DNA of 6,537 bases from Planctomycetota bacterium (GTDB lineage Bacteria > Planctomycetota > GCA-002687715), in assembly GCA_013213915.1 (NCBI GenBank), contig JABSRK010000217.1, positions 1 to 6,537 of the forward strand, written 5' to 3'. Positions 1 through 3,762 of the stretch are shown piece by piece; the first letter of the stretch is position 1; each line of letters begins with the position of its first letter. The translations under genes were made by a program, and so were the position numbers. Below the pieces are notes generated by a model that had not been told where the DNA came from, made no database searches, and saw only the letters and a program-made list of their open reading frames with translations.

Positions 1-1
1 G

Positions 2-538
2 CTCGACACCCTGGGCCGGGACCGATCCCGGCCGCTCGTCGCGCTCAATCCAGGTGCGCGATTCGGCTCTAGCAAGCTATGGGCTCCTGAGAGGTTTGGA
101 GCGTTGGCGTCTGCTTTGTCGGCCCGCGGCTGCCAACCATTGCTGCTCGTCGGTCCGGGGGAGGAGGAGCTATCGCATGCTGTCCGCTCCGTTGCTGGCG
201 GCGACCTGCTCGATACGTCCGCCTGCCCGGCCGGGCTGGCGCCGTTGCGCGCCCTGCTGGAGAAGGTCGATCTGCTGGTGACCACGGATAGCGGTCCGCG
301 CCATCTTGCCGTCGCGGCCCACAAGCCGGTGGTGGTGCTGATGGGGCCCACATGGCCCCAGTGGACGGCATGGAACTTGGAGCGGACCGTGGTCCTGCGG
401 CACGATGTCCCCTGTGGCCCGTGCCACAAGAAGGTGTGCCCGCTCGACCACGCCTGCATGGACCTCATCACCATCGATCAGGTCCTGGGTGCGATTGCGC
501 AGTTTCTCCCTGACGTGTTCGCGCGCGCAACAGCCTGA
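2..538 (+). CDS. Glycosyltransferase family 9, lipopolysaccharide heptosyltransferase II-like, C-terminal part (5' end outside window)
   Basis: The visible 178 codons are the second half of a GT9 enzyme, which transfers heptose from an ADP-heptose donor onto the inner core of LPS at the cytoplasmic face of the inner membrane. The reading frame is open from the window edge to a TGA at 536-538. Near its start is the family signature of the nucleotide-sugar half, NPGARFGSSKLWAPERF, followed by LLLVGPGEEEL. Next comes the donor-binding stretch TTDSGPRHLAVAAHKPVVVL with GPT just after it. Near the end lies a cysteine-rich tail, CGPCHKKVCPLDHACM, of the kind seen in WaaF/RfaF-type heptosyltransferase II. 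The acceptor-binding N-terminal half is missing because of the window edge, not because of a mutation. Family membership is secure; the exact acceptor, and therefore the waaF name, is not. A 216-nt gap and different subject matter suggest it is not in the operon of the genes that follow. Confidence 0.9.
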   Translation, partial: LDTLGRDRSRPLVALNPGARFGSSKLWAPERFGALASALSARGCQPLLLVGPGEEELSHAVRSVAGGDLLDTSACPAGLAPLRALLEKVDLLVTTDSGPRHLAVAAHKPVVVLMGPTWPQWTAWNLERTVVLRHDVPCGPCHKKVCPLDHACMDLITIDQVLGAIAQFLPDVFARATA

Positions 539-617
539 CAGATTTGCGTTTGTGGTTCCTGAGACTGGTCGGATCGGGCGGTTCCGCTCGGCCGAGGGCG
601 AATACGCTCAAATTTCA

Positions 618-646
618 TTGGCACCGGCTCCGCGTGTCTCGTACAT
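618..646 (+). promoter_or_regulatory. Weak promoter candidate, sigma54-like -24/-12 overlapping a sigma70-like -35
   Basis: TGGCAC at 619-624 is a perfect -24 core, and the invariant GC falls at 632-633, ten bases after the GG as sigma54 promoters require. The -12 element reads CCGCG rather than TTGCA, which is poor. The same bases give TTGGCA at 618-623, five of six matches to a sigma70 -35 box, but the best -10 (TACATG, 18 nt downstream) is weak. The site lies just after an AT-richer patch and about 120 nt before the activator start. In a genome this GC-rich GG-N10-GC occurs often by chance, so this is only a candidate. Confidence 0.25.
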
Positions 647-679
647 GTGAGCGAGCCACGACCGAACACCCGATTTCCC

Positions 680-725
680 GACCCCCGTACACGGGGTCCT
701 GGTCCGGCCTGGCGCGGGCCGGACC
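680..725. repeat. Two adjacent inverted repeats in the leader of the activator gene
   Basis: The first repeat pairs GACCCC at 680-685 with GGGGTC at 693-698. The second pairs GGTCCGGCC at 701-709 with GGCCGGACC at 717-725, a perfect 9-bp stem whose arms are 7 nt apart. The arms share the direct repeat GGTCC at 695-699 and 701-705. No T-run follows either, so a terminator is unlikely. They lie 30-75 nt upstream of the GTG start. Plausible roles are an operator for the Fis-type HTH of the adjacent activator or an RNA leader structure; the sequence does not decide which. Confidence 0.5.
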
Positions 726-741
726 CTTACAGGATCAGGAC

Positions 742-748
742 GGAGAAG
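742..748 (+). promoter_or_regulatory. Ribosome binding site that sets the activator start at GTG 755
   Basis: GGAGAAG lies 6 nt upstream of GTG 755 and is the only good Shine-Dalgarno sequence near the start of this gene. The in-frame ATG at 647 has none. This decides the start in favour of the GTG. Confidence 0.7.
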
Positions 749-754
749 AACACC

Positions 755-2713
755 GTGGAAACCGAGGTCGGACCGAGAACTGCCCGCATCACCGTTCATG
801 CCCCCAGCGGGGAGCGCGTGCTGCCACTGCGAGATCGCCCCATGACCGTGGGGCGCGCCCCAGAGAACGACGTGTCCATCGCCGATCCTCGGGCTAGCCG
901 AGTCCATCTGCGTATCGAGCCACGTCCGGGAGGGTATCGGGTGGTGGACGCGGGCAGCCAGAACGGCACGTTCCGCAATGGCCGGCGGGTGCGTTCGGCC
1001 CCCGTGCGCCCCGGCGACGTGGTGGTGGTGGGCAGCACGCGGATCATCTTCGAGTCGGATGAAGTACCAGCGCAGGTCCCCAGGAAGACGGGGCCCGAAG
1101 CGAAACGCGCGGCGTCGCCCGACCCAGACACGGTTACGGGGGTCGGGACGGACGGTCTCGGCAAACGGCTGCAGCGAGTGGCCGAGGTGACCCGCGCGTT
1201 GAGCTCCGAGCCGGGCTCCGAGAGCCTTCTCGACGACATCATTGATGCGGCGGTCGAGCTGACCGGCAGCGAGCGGGGGTTTCTCATCCTTTCGCGCAAG
1301 GAGGGCATGGAGTTCGCCGCAGCTCGCAACATCGGGCGAGAGGACCAGGCGACCCCGGAATTTGAGGTGTCGTGGTCCATCGCGATTCAGGTCGGTACCC
1401 GTGGCGAGGCTGTCCTTGCGGTCAACGCGGCGGAAGACGAACGATTTTCGAAGCTCGAGAGTGTGGAGAGCCTCGGGCTGCGGTCCGTTCTCTGTGTTCC
1501 CGTCACCGCACCCAACCGCGTCATGGGCGTGATCTACGTGGACAACCGACTGCATCTCGGCGCCTACGACCCAGACGACCAGTCGGTGCTGGAGATCCTC
1601 GCGGACCAGGCCGGCATAGCGCTGGCGAATCGTCTGCTGATGTCCGATCTGGTCAACCAGAAGACCGAAGTGGAGGACTTGAACCAGCGCCTGGAGGCCG
1701 AGGTGGAGCGACAGGGCGACGAGCTCGGACGTATGCGCGAAGCGATCGGCGACGGCGGGGATGGGGGCGAGGGCTACCGCGCAATGATCGGCGGCTCGGC
1801 CCGCATGGACGAGTTGCGCCACTTGCTGCAGAAGGTCGCGGTCACAGATTTCTCAGTCCTCGTGCACGGCGAGTCCGGCACGGGCAAAGAGCTCGTCGCG
1901 CGATACATCCATGCCAACTCTGGCCGCGCGCGGGGGCCGTTCGTCTCGATTAACTGCGCGGCGATTCCCGAGACCCTCTTAGAGAGCGAACTGTTCGGCC
2001 ATGTGCGTGGCGCGTTCACTGGTGCCGACAGCAAGAAGCGCGGGCTGTTCGAGGTCGCCCATCGGGGCACGTTGCTCCTTGACGAGGTCAGCGAAATGAG
2101 CGCGGCAATGCAAAGCCGGTTGCTTCGCGTTTTGCAGGAGAACGAGGTCCGCCCCGTTGGCGGCAAGGATCCGATCCAGGTGGACGTCCGCGTGGTCGCG
2201 GCCAGCAACCGTGATCTGGCGTCCATGATCCGGAGTGGCGAGTTCCGGGAGGACCTCTATTATCGATTGCGAGTCCTCCCCGTTGTCGTGCCGCCCCTGC
2301 GGGAACGAAGAGACGATGTCCCGGACCTGATCAGCCACTTCTTTCAGGCATGCATGGCCGAACGTGGTGTCCCGACGGTGACGCCGGATGCGATGGATGT
2401 TCTGTGTTCCTACGCGTGGCCCGGGAATGTTCGTGAACTCGAAAACGAGATCAAGCGGCTGTCGGTTCTGGCGGGGCCGGTGGTTGATCGATCCTCGATT
2501 TCCAAGCACATCCTCGAGGCGGGAGACATGCTCGTCGGAAAGGACTCGGATTTCGAAAATCTCAGCCGTTTGGTGGAGTCGGTGGAGACACGCGAGATCC
2601 GAAAGGCGCTGGGCAAAAGCCAGGGCAACAAGACCCGGGCGGCCGAACTGCTGGGCATTACGCGGTTCACGTTGCAGCGTAAGCTGGACAAGTACGACAT
2701 TCAGGCGGAATGA
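755..2713 (+). CDS. Sigma54-dependent enhancer-binding regulator with FHA and GAF sensor domains
   Basis: This 652-residue protein activates transcription from sigma54 promoters by ATP-driven remodelling of the closed complex. From the GTG start: an FHA domain occupies about residues 22-100 with its phosphothreonine-binding set intact (G33-R34, S48-R49-x-H51, N70-G71). A GAF domain spans about 137-295, and a short charged helical linker, probably coiled coil, about 297-335. The AAA+ domain (about 345-575) has Walker A GESGTGKE at 372-379, the sigma54-contacting GAFTGA loop at 419-424, Walker B LLLDEV at 440-445, sensor I ASNRDL at 483-488, REDLYYRL at 498-505 and sensor II WPGNVREL at 555-562. 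A Fis-type helix-turn-helix closes it (about 611-647, ending LLGITRFTLQRKL). All catalytic and sigma54-contact motifs are present, so it should be active. There is no receiver domain: input comes through FHA (phosphothreonine) and GAF (small ligand or protein). An in-frame ATG at 647 would add 36 Pro/Arg-rich residues with no Shine-Dalgarno sequence and is rejected. The Ser/Thr kinase two genes downstream is a natural upstream partner, but that is inference. Confidence 0.94.
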   Translation: METEVGPRTARITVHAPSGERVLPLRDRPMTVGRAPENDVSIADPRASRVHLRIEPRPGGYRVVDAGSQNGTFRNGRRVRSAPVRPGDVVVVGSTRIIFESDEVPAQVPRKTGPEAKRAASPDPDTVTGVGTDGLGKRLQRVAEVTRALSSEPGSESLLDDIIDAAVELTGSERGFLILSRKEGMEFAAARNIGREDQATPEFEVSWSIAIQVGTRGEAVLAVNAAEDERFSKLESVESLGLRSVLCVPVTAPNRVMGVIYVDNRLHLGAYDPDDQSVLEILADQAGIALANRLLMSDLVNQKTEVEDLNQRLEAEVERQGDELGRMREAIGDGGDGGEGYRAMIGGSARMDELRHLLQKVAVTDFSVLVHGESGTGKELVARYIHANSGRARGPFVSINCAAIPETLLESELFGHVRGAFTGADSKKRGLFEVAHRGTLLLDEVSEMSAAMQSRLLRVLQENEVRPVGGKDPIQVDVRVVAASNRDLASMIRSGEFREDLYYRLRVLPVVVPPLRERRDDVPDLISHFFQACMAERGVPTVTPDAMDVLCSYAWPGNVRELENEIKRLSVLAGPVVDRSSISKHILEAGDMLVGKDSDFENLSRLVESVETREIRKALGKSQGNKTRAAELLGITRFTLQRKLDKYDIQAE

Positions 2714-2734
2714 CACCGCCGCTCAGTGGGAGCG

Positions 2735-2763
2735 AAGAGGAAGGACCACCGGTCGCGCCGGTG
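2735..2763 (+). promoter_or_regulatory. Purine-rich ribosome binding site followed by a small hairpin before the secreted protein gene
   Basis: A strong purine tract, AAGAGGAAGGA at 2735-2745, is followed by a perfect 6-bp hairpin, CACCGG at 2747-2752 with CCGGTG at 2758-2763 around a 5-nt loop. The linear distance from the tract to ATG 2774 is 28 nt, too long for normal initiation. With the hairpin folded, the effective gap is about 11 nt. A second, weaker purine run AGAAAG (2765-2770) lies only 3 nt before the ATG. Function is inferred. Confidence 0.35.
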
Positions 2764-2773
2764 CAGAAAGACC

Positions 2774-3757
2774 ATGCTCAAGATTCGCGTGATCGCCATC
2801 GTGGCCCTCACTCTTGTGGTGACGCCCGCCCAGGACTACAAGGCCGAGTTCGAAGAGATCAGAGCCTCGACCAAGCTCAGGCTCTGGTTCCACGAGAGCG
2901 AGAATTTCGTGTGGGCGTCGGGGCTGAACGCAGCACAGACCAGGCCGTGTGTGAGGGCGGCGGAGAAGGCGTTCTCCATCTGGAAGGACATCAGCGGCAC
3001 CGAGTCGTGGCGGGAGATGTGGGGGCGCAAGAAGTGCCTCGTGCTGATCGGCAAGAGCAAGGGGGAGTATCGTAAGCTGATCCGGTGGTACGGCCGCAAG
3101 CATGACCCGTATCCCGGTTTCCAGCAGGCGGCGATTCCGAACAACTACTTCCCCAATCAGAACAAACGAGTCGCGTTCTTCATGCACTCCAGACCACTCG
3201 ATGTGAAGACGCTTCCGTACGTCGCGGCCCACGAGGTGGGGCATCTCTGTGTGTGGCGATTCAGCTGGAATCAGTATTTCGTGCCGCCGTGGCTCGAGGA
3301 AGGCATGGGCCTGTACCTCGAGGCGAAGACATTCAACCGCACCCGGTGCTTTTGCTTCGGCGGTGCCTATGGTGACGCGTCGGGGTCGGCCGAGAAGCTG
3401 TTCGACATCGCGTGGGGGAAGTGGAAGGAGACCGTCAGGAAGATGGTGCGAAAACGGAGCGACAAGCAGATGAAGACCATCTTGCGGCTCCGTCACAACC
3501 AGATCGGTGCCGCCGAAGCGGGGAAGAGCTGGTCCGTGATCGACTTCATGGTCCAGCGGGACAAGAAGAAGTTCACGCGCTTCATGCGCCAGATGAAGGC
3601 CTACTGGCCGCAAAAGGGAGCCCCACGTCCCGATTTCAGGCCCGAAAAGCAGAAGGCCCAGGAGCGCGCCCTCAAGGACGGGTTCGACTGGACCTTCGAT
3701 GAACTCGACACCGAATGGCGAGCGTGGGCGAAGAAGGGGATGAAGAAGATCGAGTAG
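2774..3757 (+). CDS. Secreted gluzincin-like (HExxH) putative metallopeptidase, DUF1570/peptidase-MA-like
   Basis: From ATG 2774 the product has 327 residues. Residues 1-19 look like a signal peptide: basic start MLKIR, hydrophobic core IAIVALTLVV, probable cleavage after TPA at residue 19, and no lipobox cysteine. The zinc-site signature HEVGH lies at 153-157 in the context PYVAAHEVGH. It is followed 19 residues after its last His by E176 in PPWLEEGMGLYLE, the spacing and context of gluzincins, in which the two His and this Glu bind zinc and E154 is the catalytic base. The tail has the conserved-looking blocks SWSVIDFMVQRDKKKFTRFM (252-271) and FDWTFDELDTEWRAW (304-318), as in planctomycete secreted proteins of this kind. 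Substrate is unknown. It is rich in Lys/Arg and has two close cysteines, C192 and C194. A GTG at 2726 would add 16 basic residues but has no Shine-Dalgarno sequence. It lies 60 nt after the activator and 5 nt before the kinase, so co-transcription is likely. The fold class is fairly sure; proteolytic activity is inferred. Confidence 0.75.
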   Translation: MLKIRVIAIVALTLVVTPAQDYKAEFEEIRASTKLRLWFHESENFVWASGLNAAQTRPCVRAAEKAFSIWKDISGTESWREMWGRKKCLVLIGKSKGEYRKLIRWYGRKHDPYPGFQQAAIPNNYFPNQNKRVAFFMHSRPLDVKTLPYVAAHEVGHLCVWRFSWNQYFVPPWLEEGMGLYLEAKTFNRTRCFCFGGAYGDASGSAEKLFDIAWGKWKETVRKMVRKRSDKQMKTILRLRHNQIGAAEAGKSWSVIDFMVQRDKKKFTRFMRQMKAYWPQKGAPRPDFRPEKQKAQERALKDGFDWTFDELDTEWRAWAKKGMKKIE

Positions 3758-3762
3758 GTGGG

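Larger units (their letters stand above)
539..754. other. Intergenic leader between heptosyltransferase and sigma54 activator
   Basis: I see no supportable gene in this 216-nt stretch. It contains a GC-rich imperfect hairpin (575-580 pairing with 585-590, one G-T pair, loop GTTC) and a 10-base palindrome CTCGGCCGAG at 587-596. An AT-richer patch follows at about 601-619, then a weak promoter-like site at 618-646, two adjacent inverted repeats at 680-725 and the Shine-Dalgarno sequence of the next gene. The 575-590 hairpin has no U-tract after it, so it is not convincing as an intrinsic terminator. Confidence 0.6.

Noticed and set aside
575..596. Intrinsic terminator after the heptosyltransferase gene
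   Set aside because: The hairpin 575-590 is plausible but is followed by GCCGAGGGCG rather than a T-run, and the stem contains a G-T pair.
647..754. ATG 647 as start of the activator
   Set aside because: It would add 36 Pro/Arg-rich residues ahead of the FHA domain, has no Shine-Dalgarno sequence, and would place the two inverted repeats inside coding sequence. GTG 755 has GGAGAAG at 6-nt spacing.
608..1822. Minus-strand open frame of 404 codons
   Set aside because: It is antisense to the leader and the first half of the FHA-GAF-AAA+ gene; its product is His/Arg-rich, low in pattern and without a domain.
2726..2773. GTG 2726 as start of the secreted protein
   Set aside because: There is no Shine-Dalgarno sequence upstream, and it would put 16 extra, mostly basic and polar residues before a signal peptide that is well formed from ATG 2774. 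It cannot be excluded entirely.
2723..3613. Minus-strand open frame of 296 codons
   Set aside because: It is the antisense shadow of the secreted HExxH protein gene and has no motif of its own.
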